From contig JBBWZQ010000135.1 of the NCBI GenBank assembly GCA_039649115.1, forward strand, positions 1 to 51,646: a DNA stretch of 51,646 bases. The letters run 5' to 3'. Below the pieces are notes generated by a model. That model saw only the letters and a list, made by a program, of their open reading frames with translations. It made no database searches and had not been told where the DNA came from. This DNA comes from DATEJJ01 sp039649115 (GTDB taxonomy: Bacteria; Actinomycetota; Actinomycetes; Mycobacteriales; Micromonosporaceae). The translations under genes were made by a program, and so were the position numbers. This document shows, piece after piece, positions 17,890 to 26,330 of this stretch (the stretch's first letter is position 1; each line of letters starts with the position of its first letter).

Positions 17890-20800
17890 CTATCCCGTAC
17901 CGGTGTACCCGGTCTCCCGGTACGCCGCGAGCGCCTCGCGCGTGTACCGCTCCGCCTGCACCCCGTCGCCGAGACTGCGGTGCACCTCGGCCAGCGCGGC
18001 CAGCGCCCGCCCCTCCAGCAGCCGGTACCCGAAGTCGCGGGCCAGGCGCAGCGCCTCCGTCGCGCAGTCCAGGGCCGGCTCCGGCTGGCTGAGCCGCAGC
18101 CGGGCACGCGCGAGCCCGATCAGCGCGTCGGCCTCCGGGTGCCGGCCACCCACCTCGCGGGCCAGGCGCAGTGCCCGTTCGTGGTGGCGCATCGCCGTCC
18201 CGTGCTCGCCGAGGCCACTGTGGACGGTGGCGTACGTGTTGAGCAGCACCGCCTCCTTGTACGGGTCGCCGCTGCGGCGCACCACCTCCAGCGCCCGCTC
18301 CGACTCGCCCAGCGCCTCGACGAAACAGCCGGCGTCGCGCTGGACCGCGGCGATGTTGTCCAGCGCGGTCGCCTCACCCTCGATGTTGCCCGTCTCCCGG
18401 CACACCTCGACGGCCTCCCGCAGGCACGCCGTCGCCTCGTCGTACCGGCCCAGGTGGCGGTACACCTCGCCGAGGTTGCCCAGGGTGTTGCCCTGCGGCG
18501 CGAGCACCCCCTCCTCGCGGTAGCCGGCCAGGCACTCGGTGAGATATTCCACCGCCTGCTCGAACTGCCCCAGGTCGGTGCACGCGACGCCCAGGTTGTT
18601 GAGGTTGACCGCCTGTGCCGGGCGCCGGCCGAGCTGCCGGTTGATCGCCAGCGCCTCCTTGTGGTTGGCCACCGCCTGGCGCAGGTCGCCCAGGTCGCCG
18701 ACGAGGTTCCCGTAGCTGCCCAGGACCCCGGCCAGCCCGGCCAGCCAGCCCGCCTCGCGGCACGCGGCGATGGCCTGCCGGTAGTGCTCGGCCGCCTCGT
18801 CCGGCCGGCCGGAGGTGCGGTAGGCGCTGCCCAGGTTCAGGTGCGCGGCGGCGCCGGCCCGCCGATCACCGAGGCTCACCGCCGCGGTCAGTGCCGCCTC
18901 GGCGACGGTGAACCAGTCGACCACGTGCCGGCGCAGCCAGAAGTACCCGCGTAACCAGTCGCCGAGCAGCACGGCGGCGGCGCGCGGCCGGTGGGTGGCG
19001 CCGTACTCGACCGCGGCCACGATGTTCGGGCGCTCGGCCTCCAGCCAGTCCATCGCCGCGGCGTAGCTGCCGAACTCCACCGGCCGGGTCGGCGTGAACG
19101 GCAGCCGGGACGTCTGCGGGAACAGGCGGCGGGCGGCCGCGTCGACGTGGTTGGTGTACATCTCGTACAGCCGGGCCAGCGCCGCCTCGCGCGCCCGCGG
19201 GTGCTCCTGCGCCGCGGCCCGCTCGCCCGCGTACAGCCGGACCAGGTCGTGCAGCATGTACCGGCCGGGCGCGTGCTCGAAGACCAGATGCGCCGCGCAC
19301 AGCCGGTCCAGTACCGCCGCGGCGTGCGGCACGCCCGCGTCGACCAGGGCGGCGGCGGACAGCGCCGTGACGTCGCGCCCGGGGGCGAGGCTGAGCAGCC
19401 GGAACGTCCGCTGGCTGTCCGGCTGTAGCCGGGTGTACGAGGAGTCGAAGGCGGCCCGTACCGCCGTCTGCTCGTCGCCCTCGACCGCGAGCGCGGCCAG
19501 CCGGTTGCCCTCCTCCAGCGCGCTGACCTGCTCCGCGATGGTGCGCTCCGGCTCGTCGGCCAGGATCGCGGCGGCGATGCGCACGGCCAGCGGGAGATGC
19601 CCGCACAGCGTGACGAGCGCGGCGGTGGCCTCGGGCTCCGCGGCCGCCCGCGCCGTGCCGATGATCTGCCGGAGCAGGGCCAGCGCGTCCGGCGTGGGCA
19701 GCGTGTCGAGGGTGAGCCGGCGGGCACCGTCGCGGGCGACGAGCCCGGCGAGCCGGTCCCGGCTGGTGACGACGACCAGCGAGGTGCGGCTGCTGGGCAG
19801 CAGCGGGCGTACCTGCTCGGCGGAGGCGGCGTTGTCCAGCAGCACCAGCACCCGCTTGCCGGACAGGACGGAGCGGTACATGCCGGCGGCGCGCGCGGTG
19901 TCCACCGGGATCTGCTCGGCCGGCACCCCGAGCGCGGCGAGGAACAGCGCGAGCGCCTCGATCGGGCGGGCCGGCTGCCCCGGCTCGTACCCGCGCAGGT
20001 TGACGTACAGCTGGCCGTCGGGGAACCGGTCGGCCATCCGGTGCGCCCAGTGCACCGCGAGCGCGGTCTTGCCCACCCCGGCGGTACCCGCGATCGCCGT
20101 GATGACCACCGCGGTCGCCGCGTCCCGCCCCTCCTCGGCCAGCGCGGACAGCCGGGCCAGTTCCTCCTCGCGGCCGGTGAAGTCGGGCAGGTCCCGGGGC
20201 AGGAAGCGGGGCGGCTCCTCGGCGGCCCCGGCGGCGGACGGGCCGGCCGGCGGCGTGAGCGCGGCGTCGTTGCGCAGGATCTGCTCGTGCAGCCGCCGCA
20301 GCGCCGCCCCCGGCTCCACCGCCAGCTCGGTCACCAGGACGTGGCGGCACCGCTGGTACGCCGCGAGCGCCTCCGCCTGCCTGCCCCGCTGGTACAGCGC
20401 GGTCATCAGCAGGCCGACGGCGCGCTCCCTGGTCGGTGCGGCCTGCAGCAGCTCGGTCAGGTCGGCGATCACCTGGTCGGCCTGGCCGATGGCCAGCTCG
20501 GCCTCGGCGCACAGCTCCACTGTGGACATCCGCAGGTCGTCCAGGCCGGCACCGAGCCGGGCGCGCAGCCCGTCGTCGGCGACGTCGGCCAGCAGCGGCC
20601 CGCGGCAGCGGGTCAGCGCGTCGCGCAGCAGCGCCGCCCGCTCCCAGGGCGAGCTCGTGTGCGCGGCCGCGGACACCTGGGAGCGGAAGGCGTGCACGTC
20701 GACCTGGGCGGGATCCACCTCCGCCAGGTAACCGTCGCCGCGGCTGGCCAGGCTGACCCCGCCGACCGCGAGCTGCGCGCGCAGCCGGGCCACGTGGCTG

Positions 20801-20988
20801 CGCAGGCTGGCCCGGGCCGACGGCGGTGCGTCGTCGCCCCAGAGCAGTTCGACCAGCCGGTCCACCGGTACCACGCGGCCGGGCTCCAGCAGGAGCAGGC
20901 CGAGCAGCAGCCGCTCGCGCCGCCGACCCAGCTCCAGCCGGTGTCCCTCATGGAACACCGCAACCTGGCCGAACAGCCGAAACTCCAT
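17890..20988 (-). CDS. AfsR-like SARP regulator with NB-ARC and TPR domains
   Basis: This 1032-residue regulator has the full AfsR layout. A winged-helix OmpR-like DNA-binding domain (about 1-92) is followed by a bacterial transcriptional activation domain (about 95-240). The NB-ARC ATPase has Walker A GTAGVGKT at 301-308 and Walker B KRVLVLLDNAAS. Tetratricopeptide repeats fill residues from about 690 to the end (repeated GxxAxAxxxxxxAL patterns such as AVANHKEALAI). AfsR proteins activate secondary metabolism or associated small genes in response to kinase signals. The only tightly linked gene is the MFS exporter downstream. Two TGTTGxC heptamers 11 bp apart lie upstream and could be its own binding site. 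Confidence 0.95.
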   Translation of the reverse strand: MEFRLFGQVAVFHEGHRLELGRRRERLLLGLLLLEPGRVVPVDRLVELLWGDDAPPSARASLRSHVARLRAQLAVGGVSLASRGDGYLAEVDPAQVDVHAFRSQVSAAAHTSSPWERAALLRDALTRCRGPLLADVADDGLRARLGAGLDDLRMSTVELCAEAELAIGQADQVIADLTELLQAAPTRERAVGLLMTALYQRGRQAEALAAYQRCRHVLVTELAVEPGAALRRLHEQILRNDAALTPPAGPSAAGAAEEPPRFLPRDLPDFTGREEELARLSALAEEGRDAATAVVITAIAGTAGVGKTALAVHWAHRMADRFPDGQLYVNLRGYEPGQPARPIEALALFLAALGVPAEQIPVDTARAAGMYRSVLSGKRVLVLLDNAASAEQVRPLLPSSRTSLVVVTSRDRLAGLVARDGARRLTLDTLPTPDALALLRQIIGTARAAAEPEATAALVTLCGHLPLAVRIAAAILADEPERTIAEQVSALEEGNRLAALAVEGDEQTAVRAAFDSSYTRLQPDSQRTFRLLSLAPGRDVTALSAAALVDAGVPHAAAVLDRLCAAHLVFEHAPGRYMLHDLVRLYAGERAAAQEHPRAREAALARLYEMYTNHVDAAARRLFPQTSRLPFTPTRPVEFGSYAAAMDWLEAERPNIVAAVEYGATHRPRAAAVLLGDWLRGYFWLRRHVVDWFTVAEAALTAAVSLGDRRAGAAAHLNLGSAYRTSGRPDEAAEHYRQAIAACREAGWLAGLAGVLGSYGNLVGDLGDLRQAVANHKEALAINRQLGRRPAQAVNLNNLGVACTDLGQFEQAVEYLTECLAGYREEGVLAPQGNTLGNLGEVYRHLGRYDEATACLREAVEVCRETGNIEGEATALDNIAAVQRDAGCFVEALGESERALEVVRRSGDPYKEAVLLNTYATVHSGLGEHGTAMRHHERALRLAREVGGRHPEADALIGLARARLRLSQPEPALDCATEALRLARDFGYRLLEGRALAALAEVHRSLGDGVQAERYTREALAAYRETGYTGTG

Positions 20989-21035
20989 CGCACCCTGCAG
21001 GCTAGCAATGACCGGAAAGGGTGGTCGCCGGCCGT

Positions 21036-21053
21036 GTCAACAAATTGGCAACA
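21036..21053 (-). promoter_or_regulatory. SARP-type direct repeat with TTGACA, upstream of the AfsR-like gene
   Basis: On the minus strand, TGTTGCC-AATT-TGTTGAC gives two heptamers spaced by 4 bp (11-bp period), the geometry that SARP regulators bind. The second heptamer runs into a TTGACA box (21035-21040) about 47 bp before the start codon. No convincing -10 was found at the normal spacing. Confidence 0.4.
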
Positions 21054-21096
21054 GGGCTCGGTGATCCTTGCGCCGGAGGCTGGAGAACGGGGGAGG

Positions 21097-21130
21097 ACCT
21101 GGGCACCCGAGGAATGCGGTGTCCCCAGGT
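21097..21130. terminator. Hairpin between the AfsR-like and hrpA genes
   Basis: ACCTGGG-CACC and GGTG-TC-CCCAGGT pair with a 2-nt bulge around a 10-nt loop. It lies about 145 bp beyond the hrpA stop codon. It may be a terminator for hrpA. The rest of the 285-bp gap holds only the SARP-type repeat noted above. Confidence 0.35.
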
Positions 21131-21273
21131 TCTGGCCACCTCCAGCGGTCGGTCAGGCCGTCCTCGGCGGGTTGCCGGATCGGGCGGCCTGGCTGACCGC
21201 CGCGCGGCGGCCAGGAAGTTCTCGTCCACCGTGGGCAGGTACGCCCGGCTGCCGGTGCGCCAGGCGACCTCGG

Positions 21274-24200
21274 CTACCCGAGCGCGTCCAGCGCCTTGTA
21301 CACGCGCTTGTCGGAGACCGGGTACGGGGTGCCCAGCGCCTGCGCGAAGAGGTTGACCCGCAGCTCCTCGATCATCCACCGGATGTCCTCCAGCGGCCCG
21401 GTCGCCGGGTGGCCGGGGGTGAGCTGGTCGTGCAGCTCCCGGTACTGCCTGGTCACCTCCGCGATGCGGGTGACCTGCTGCCGGTCGCGGGCCGGGTTGC
21501 CGGGCAGCTTGTCGAGCCGGTACTCCAGCGCGCGCAGGTACCGGGGCAGCTCGGCCAGGCGCGCCGCGCCGGTCGAGGTCACGAAACCGGCGCGCACCAG
21601 GCCGGCCAGCTGCTCCCGGGCGTCCACAAGGGACGGTAGCAGGGCCGGGTCGCGGCCCAGGTCGTCGACGCGCCGCTGCACCTGGTGCGCGGCCGCCAGC
21701 ACCCGCTGCACCGAACCGACGATGCCCAGCACCGTCGCGGCCAGCCCGGCCCGTACCGTCTCGCGCAGCGCGGCGAAGCCGGCCCGGTCCCAGGCGGGGC
21801 CGCCGGATCGCTCGATGAGCAGGTCCAGCGCGCAGGTGACGCAGTCGTCCAGCAGCTCCGGCAGGCTGCCGTGCGGGTACCGCAGCAGGGTCAGCTTGGC
21901 GGTGGTGGACAGCCGCTGCGACACGTACGGCACGGGCGAGGGCACGGTCAGGGCCAGCAGCCGGCGGGTACCCCGCCACATCGCGTGCGCCTGCTCCGCC
22001 GCGCTGTCCAGCAGCCGCACGGCCACGCTGTCGCCGTCGTCGACCAGGGCCGGGAAGTCGGTGACCCGCAGGCCACCGCGCTCGTGCGTCACGGTGCGGG
22101 GCAGCGCGTCGAGGTCGAAGTCGCGCAGGCCGCGCCGCTCCAGGCCGGTGGCCGCGGCGGCGAGCACCTCCCGGGCCTGGGGCCGCAGGCGCGCCTGCAG
22201 GGCCACCAGGTCCTTGTCCTCGGCGAGGGTGGCGCCGTGCTCGTCGAGGACCCGGAAGGTCACCTTGAGGTGGTCAGGGACCTTGGCCAGATCCCAGGCG
22301 TCCGGCGGCACGGGCGTGCCGGACAGCCGGCCCAGCTCCCGCTCCAGCGCCGGCAGGAACGGCTCGGCGCGACCGGCCGGCGGCGCCAGCGCGACCACCG
22401 CGTCGTGCGCGAAGTCCGGCGCCGGCACCAGGTTGCGCCGCACCGCCTTGGGCAGCGAGCGGATCAGCGCGGTCGCCAGGTCGGTACGCAGGCCGGGTAT
22501 CTGCCACTCGAAGGCCGCCGGGCTGACCCGCGACAGTACGGGGAGTGGAATGTGGACGGTCACCCCGTCCGCGTCGGTACCGGGCTCGAACTGGTACGAC
22601 AGGCGGAACGGGGTACCCGGCCAGACGTCGGGGTAGTCGACCGCGTCGACACCGGGCGCCTGCTGGTTGACCAGCATCGACCGCTCGAAGCTCAGCAGGT
22701 CGGGGTCGGTGCCGCGGGCCTGCTTCCACCACCGGTCGAAGTGGCGGGCGGAGACCACGTCCGCCGGCACCCGCCGGTCGTAGAAGTCGAACAGGGTCTC
22801 GTCGTCGACGAGGATGTCGCGGCGCCGGGCCCGGTGCTCCAGCTCCGCCACCTCGGCCAGCAGCGCCCGGTTCTCCGCGAAGAACGCGTGCGAGGTGTGC
22901 CAGTCGCCCTCCACCAGCGCGTGCCGGATGAACAGCTCGCGGGACAGCGCCGGGTCGATGCGCCCGTAGTCGACCTTGCGCGCGGCCACCAGCGGCACCC
23001 CGTACAGGGTCACCTTCTCGGATGCGACCACGCCGGCGCGCCTGGCCTCCCAGTGCGGCTCGCTGTACTGGCGCTTGACGAGGTGCCCGGCCACCCGCTC
23101 GACCCACGCCGGCTCGACGTCCGCCGCGATGCGGGCCCACAGCCGCGACGTCTCCACCAGCTCGGCGGCCATCACCCAGCGCGGCGGCTTCTTCGCCAGC
23201 GCGGAGCCGGGGAAGAGGGCGAAGCGCGTGCCGCGGGCGCCGAAGTACTCGCGCTTCTCGCCGTCCTTGAGGCCGACGTGCGACAGCAGGCCGGCCAGCA
23301 GCGCGGTGTGCACGCTGTCGGGGGCGGCCGGCGTGCTGTTCAGGGTGAGGCCCAGTGACTTGACGATCTGGCGCAGCTGGCTCTCCAGGTCCTGCCATTC
23401 CCGTACCCGGAGATAGTTGAGGAATTCGGCCTTGCACAGCCGGCGGAACTGGCTGCCGGAGCCGGCGCGCTGCTGCTCCCGCAGGTACTCCCAGAGGTTG
23501 AGGTAGGCCAGGAAGTCGGAGCCCGGCTCGGCGAACCGGCCATGCTTCTCGTCGGCCGCGGCGGCGGCCTCGGCCGGGCGCTCCCGGGGGTCCTGGATGG
23601 CCAGGCCGGCGGTGATGACCAGCACCTCGCGCACGCAGCCGCCGTCCTGCGCGGCCAGCAGCATCCGAGCCAGGCGGGGGTCGATGGGCACCTGCGCGAG
23701 CTGGCGCCCGACCTTGGTCAGCCGCCCGGCGTCCAGCGCGCCGATCTCCTGGAGCAGCTCGATGCCCGCCTTGACGTTGCGGTGGTCGGGCGGGTCCAGG
23801 AAGGGGAAGGCCGCGATGTCCCCCAGGCCGAGGGCGGTCATCTGGAGGATGACCGAGGCGAGATTGGTACGCAGGATCTCCGGCTCGGTGAATTCGGGCC
23901 GGGCCGCGAAGTCCTCCTCCGGGTACAGGCGCAGGCAGATCCCGTCGGCCACCCGGCCGCACCGGCCGGCGCGCTGGTTGGCCGAGGCCTGCGAGATGGG
24001 CTCGATCGGCAGCCGCTGCACCTTCGTCCGGTGGCTGTACCGGGAGATGCGCGCGGTACCCGGGTCGATGACGTACCTGATGCCGGGCACGGTCAGCGAG
24101 GTCTCGGCGACGTTGGTGGCCAGCACGACGCGCCGCCCCCGGTGCGGCTGGAACACCCGGTGCTGCTCGGCGGCGGACAGCCGCGCGTAGAGCGGCAGGA

Positions 24201-24966
24201 TCTCGGTGTCCCGCAGGTCCATCCGGCCCAGCGCCTCGGCGGCGTCGCGGATCTCCCGCTCGCCGCTCGCGAAGACCAGGATGTCGCCGGACCCTCCGGC
24301 ACGCAGCTCGGTGACCGCCTCGCAGATCGCCTCGGTCTGGTCGAGGTCGTTGGGCGTCTGCGCCTGCGCGCCGTACGGCCGGTACCGGATCTCCACCGGG
24401 TAGGTGCGGCCGGACACCTCGATCACGGGTGCGTCGAAGTGGGCGGCGAAGCGGTGCGGGTCGATGGTCGCGGAGGTGATGACCACCTTGAGGTCGGGCC
24501 GGCGGGGCAGCAGTTGCTTGAGGTACCCGAGGATGAAGTCGACGTTCAGGCTGCGCTCGTGCGCCTCGTCGATGATCAGCGTGTCGTACCGGCGCAGCAT
24601 CCGGTCCCGCTGGATCTCGGCCAGCAGGATGCCGTCGGTCATCACCTTCACCCGCGTGTCCCGGCTCACCCGGTCGGTGAAGCGCACCTGGTAGCCGACC
24701 GCCCCGCCCACCTCGCCGCCCAGCTCCTGCGCGATCCGCTCGGCCACGGTACGGGCGGCGAGCCGGCGCGGCTGGGTGTGCCCGATCATGCCGGACTCGC
24801 CGCGCCCGAGTTCGAGGCAGATCTTGGGCAACTGGGTGGTCTTGCCGGAGCCCGTCTCGCCGGCCACGACGACGACCTGGTGGTCACGGATCGCGGCCAG
24901 GATCTCGTCCTTGCGCTGGCTCACCGGCAGTTGGGGCGGGTAGGTCACCGTGGGCCGCGTACTCAT
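21274..24966 (-). CDS. hrpA: ATP-dependent RNA helicase HrpA
   Basis: This 1230-residue DEAH-box helicase has the size and order of domains of HrpA. Motif I GETGSGKT is at residues 36-43 and motif II is DEAH in LIIDEAHERS. Motif III is SATID, motif V TNVAETSLTVPG, and motif VI QRAGRCGR. The helicase-associated and OB-like regions follow, with the long HrpA-specific C-terminal domain to the end. It remodels RNA or ribosomes in the cytoplasm. I chose ATG 24966 (MSTRPTVTYPP) because the 55 residues upstream in the same frame are unlike protein. There is no strong ribosome binding site, only a TATTCT box 11 bases upstream. It is a stand-alone housekeeping-type gene. Confidence 0.95.
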   Translation of the reverse strand: MSTRPTVTYPPQLPVSQRKDEILAAIRDHQVVVVAGETGSGKTTQLPKICLELGRGESGMIGHTQPRRLAARTVAERIAQELGGEVGGAVGYQVRFTDRVSRDTRVKVMTDGILLAEIQRDRMLRRYDTLIIDEAHERSLNVDFILGYLKQLLPRRPDLKVVITSATIDPHRFAAHFDAPVIEVSGRTYPVEIRYRPYGAQAQTPNDLDQTEAICEAVTELRAGGSGDILVFASGEREIRDAAEALGRMDLRDTEILPLYARLSAAEQHRVFQPHRGRRVVLATNVAETSLTVPGIRYVIDPGTARISRYSHRTKVQRLPIEPISQASANQRAGRCGRVADGICLRLYPEEDFAARPEFTEPEILRTNLASVILQMTALGLGDIAAFPFLDPPDHRNVKAGIELLQEIGALDAGRLTKVGRQLAQVPIDPRLARMLLAAQDGGCVREVLVITAGLAIQDPRERPAEAAAAADEKHGRFAEPGSDFLAYLNLWEYLREQQRAGSGSQFRRLCKAEFLNYLRVREWQDLESQLRQIVKSLGLTLNSTPAAPDSVHTALLAGLLSHVGLKDGEKREYFGARGTRFALFPGSALAKKPPRWVMAAELVETSRLWARIAADVEPAWVERVAGHLVKRQYSEPHWEARRAGVVASEKVTLYGVPLVAARKVDYGRIDPALSRELFIRHALVEGDWHTSHAFFAENRALLAEVAELEHRARRRDILVDDETLFDFYDRRVPADVVSARHFDRWWKQARGTDPDLLSFERSMLVNQQAPGVDAVDYPDVWPGTPFRLSYQFEPGTDADGVTVHIPLPVLSRVSPAAFEWQIPGLRTDLATALIRSLPKAVRRNLVPAPDFAHDAVVALAPPAGRAEPFLPALERELGRLSGTPVPPDAWDLAKVPDHLKVTFRVLDEHGATLAEDKDLVALQARLRPQAREVLAAAATGLERRGLRDFDLDALPRTVTHERGGLRVTDFPALVDDGDSVAVRLLDSAAEQAHAMWRGTRRLLALTVPSPVPYVSQRLSTTAKLTLLRYPHGSLPELLDDCVTCALDLLIERSGGPAWDRAGFAALRETVRAGLAATVLGIVGSVQRVLAAAHQVQRRVDDLGRDPALLPSLVDAREQLAGLVRAGFVTSTGAARLAELPRYLRALEYRLDKLPGNPARDRQQVTRIAEVTRQYRELHDQLTPGHPATGPLEDIRWMIEELRVNLFAQALGTPYPVSDKRVYKALDALG

Positions 24967-25156
24967 CTCAACTGGCAAGAATACGGGCTGGTCCGGGGGG
25001 TCCCGCCAGTGAATTCCGCCCCACTCGGCTGACCGGACCTCGGGCGGCCGGCCCCGTGGTTCTGGCTGTTCGTCCCCGCCCGGGTGGCGATGACTACGGC
25101 TAGGTTTCACATTCAAGCGAGGAATGATCAATTACTCCTCGTGTCTGGTCCGCTAT

Positions 25157-25180
25157 CTATCGTGATGGCCGGTTCGATAG
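25157..25180. promoter_or_regulatory. Inverted repeat upstream of the conservon operon
   Basis: CTATCG and CGATAG form a perfect 6-bp inverted repeat with a 12-bp spacer, ending 13 bp before the first GTG. It follows an unusually AT-rich stretch (25100-25140) in which TTCACA and TCAATT are 16 bp apart and could be the promoter. The repeat could be an operator just downstream of the transcription start. Confidence 0.35.
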
Positions 25181-25193
25181 AGAGGGAGTTGAC

Positions 25194-26330
25194 GTGGCGG
25201 CTCTGCGTGGACGTCTGCTGTTCCGGGTGCTGCTCGCGGTCGCGCTGCTGGCCCCGGCGAGCGTGCTGTTCGCCCAGGTGTGGCAGTCCGCCGCGGACAA
25301 GGAGACGTTCGCGGCGCGGGAGCGCGACGGCGTGACGTACCTCCTCGCACTGGGCCGGCTGAGCACGGCGCTGGCGCAGGCCGACGCCGCGGCGACCGCC
25401 GGACAGGCCGCGCCGAGCGAGATGCTCGCCCGGGTGCTGGACACGGTGACAACGGTCGACCAGCGCCTCGGCGACCGCCTGCGCAGCCACGAGCGCTGGG
25501 CCGACCTGCGCGTGAAGATCCAGGCACTGCCCCGGGCAGGTGCCGACCTGGCCGCGATCGACTCCGCGTACCACACGGTCGGCGACCTGCTGGTCGACCT
25601 CTACGCGAAGGTGCAGACGACCTCGAACCTGATCCTGGACCCGGTGGCGGACACCTACTACCTGCAGGCCATCGCGGCGGCCGAGCTGCCCGGGGCCGTC
25701 GTGGCCGCCGCCCACCTCGTCGACCTGGCCACGATCGCGGCCGGCGAGCCGGCCGGGCAGGTGAGCGGCCTGCTGGACCTGGCCGCTGCGCGGGCCGACG
25801 CGCTGTCCCCCACCGACCGGACGATGGCGGCGCTGACGCTGGCGGAGGAGGCCACCACCAGCACGACGTTGGGCAGCAGCCTGGTCGGCCCGGTCGACAA
25901 GTTCCAGCTCGCGGTCGAGACGTTGATCTCGTCGACCGCGACCGCCACGCTGGCCACCACCGTCAGGCAGGATCTGGCCCGGCTCCGGCAGGCCAGGGAC
26001 GGCCTGGTCGCGGCCGCCTCCGGCCTGTCCACCAGCGTCCTGGCCGAGCTGGACCGGCTGCTCGCGAACCGGCTCGCCGACCTGCGCCCGCAGCAGCGCG
26101 TCGCCCTGGCGGCGCTGGCGGCGGCCGTGCTGCTCGCGGTGCTGACGATCCTCCTGTCCACCGGTCGCCCGATGCGGGGCCGCCGCGCCCCGGGCCGGGA
26201 GGCGGTGCCGGGCGGCATCCCGGCCGATGCCGGGGCGGCGCCGGCGGACCTGTCCTGGCCCGGACGCGCGTCACCCGACGGGGCGAGGCTCGACGCGGGC
26301 TGGCGGGAGCGGTCCGGTGCTGCTCGGTAG
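25194..26330 (+). CDS. Membrane-anchored sensor-like protein preceding the conservon
   Basis: This 378-residue protein has an N-terminal membrane segment (about 8-28), an extracytoplasmic helical region, a second membrane segment (about 303-322) and a 55-residue cytoplasmic tail. SNLILDPVADTYYL near residue 143 is a landmark of four-helix sensory domains in chemoreceptors and histidine kinases. There is no HAMP, kinase or output domain, so it looks like a sensor without a transmitter. GTG 25194 follows GAGGGAG. Its end overlaps the kinase-like gene by 14 nt, so it probably works with that protein. Its ligand is unknown. Confidence 0.88.
   Translation: MAALRGRLLFRVLLAVALLAPASVLFAQVWQSAADKETFAARERDGVTYLLALGRLSTALAQADAAATAGQAAPSEMLARVLDTVTTVDQRLGDRLRSHERWADLRVKIQALPRAGADLAAIDSAYHTVGDLLVDLYAKVQTTSNLILDPVADTYYLQAIAAAELPGAVVAAAHLVDLATIAAGEPAGQVSGLLDLAAARADALSPTDRTMAALTLAEEATTSTTLGSSLVGPVDKFQLAVETLISSTATATLATTVRQDLARLRQARDGLVAAASGLSTSVLAELDRLLANRLADLRPQQRVALAALAAAVLLAVLTILLSTGRPMRGRRAPGREAVPGGIPADAGAAPADLSWPGRASPDGARLDAGWRERSGAAR

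Noticed and set aside
17838..18107. N-terminal extension of the MFS transporter
   Set aside because: It would overlap the end of the AfsR-like gene with an Arg-rich, non-membrane sequence; MFS proteins of this type start just before the first membrane helix.
19597..21639. Large plus-strand frame antisense to the AfsR-like and hrpA genes
   Set aside because: Composition is Arg/Gly/Gln-rich without domains, and it crosses an intergenic region; it is a shadow of the minus-strand genes.
24967..25131. N-terminal extension of HrpA
   Set aside because: The 55 extra residues are low in complexity and unlike HrpA; the family N-terminus fits ATG 24966.
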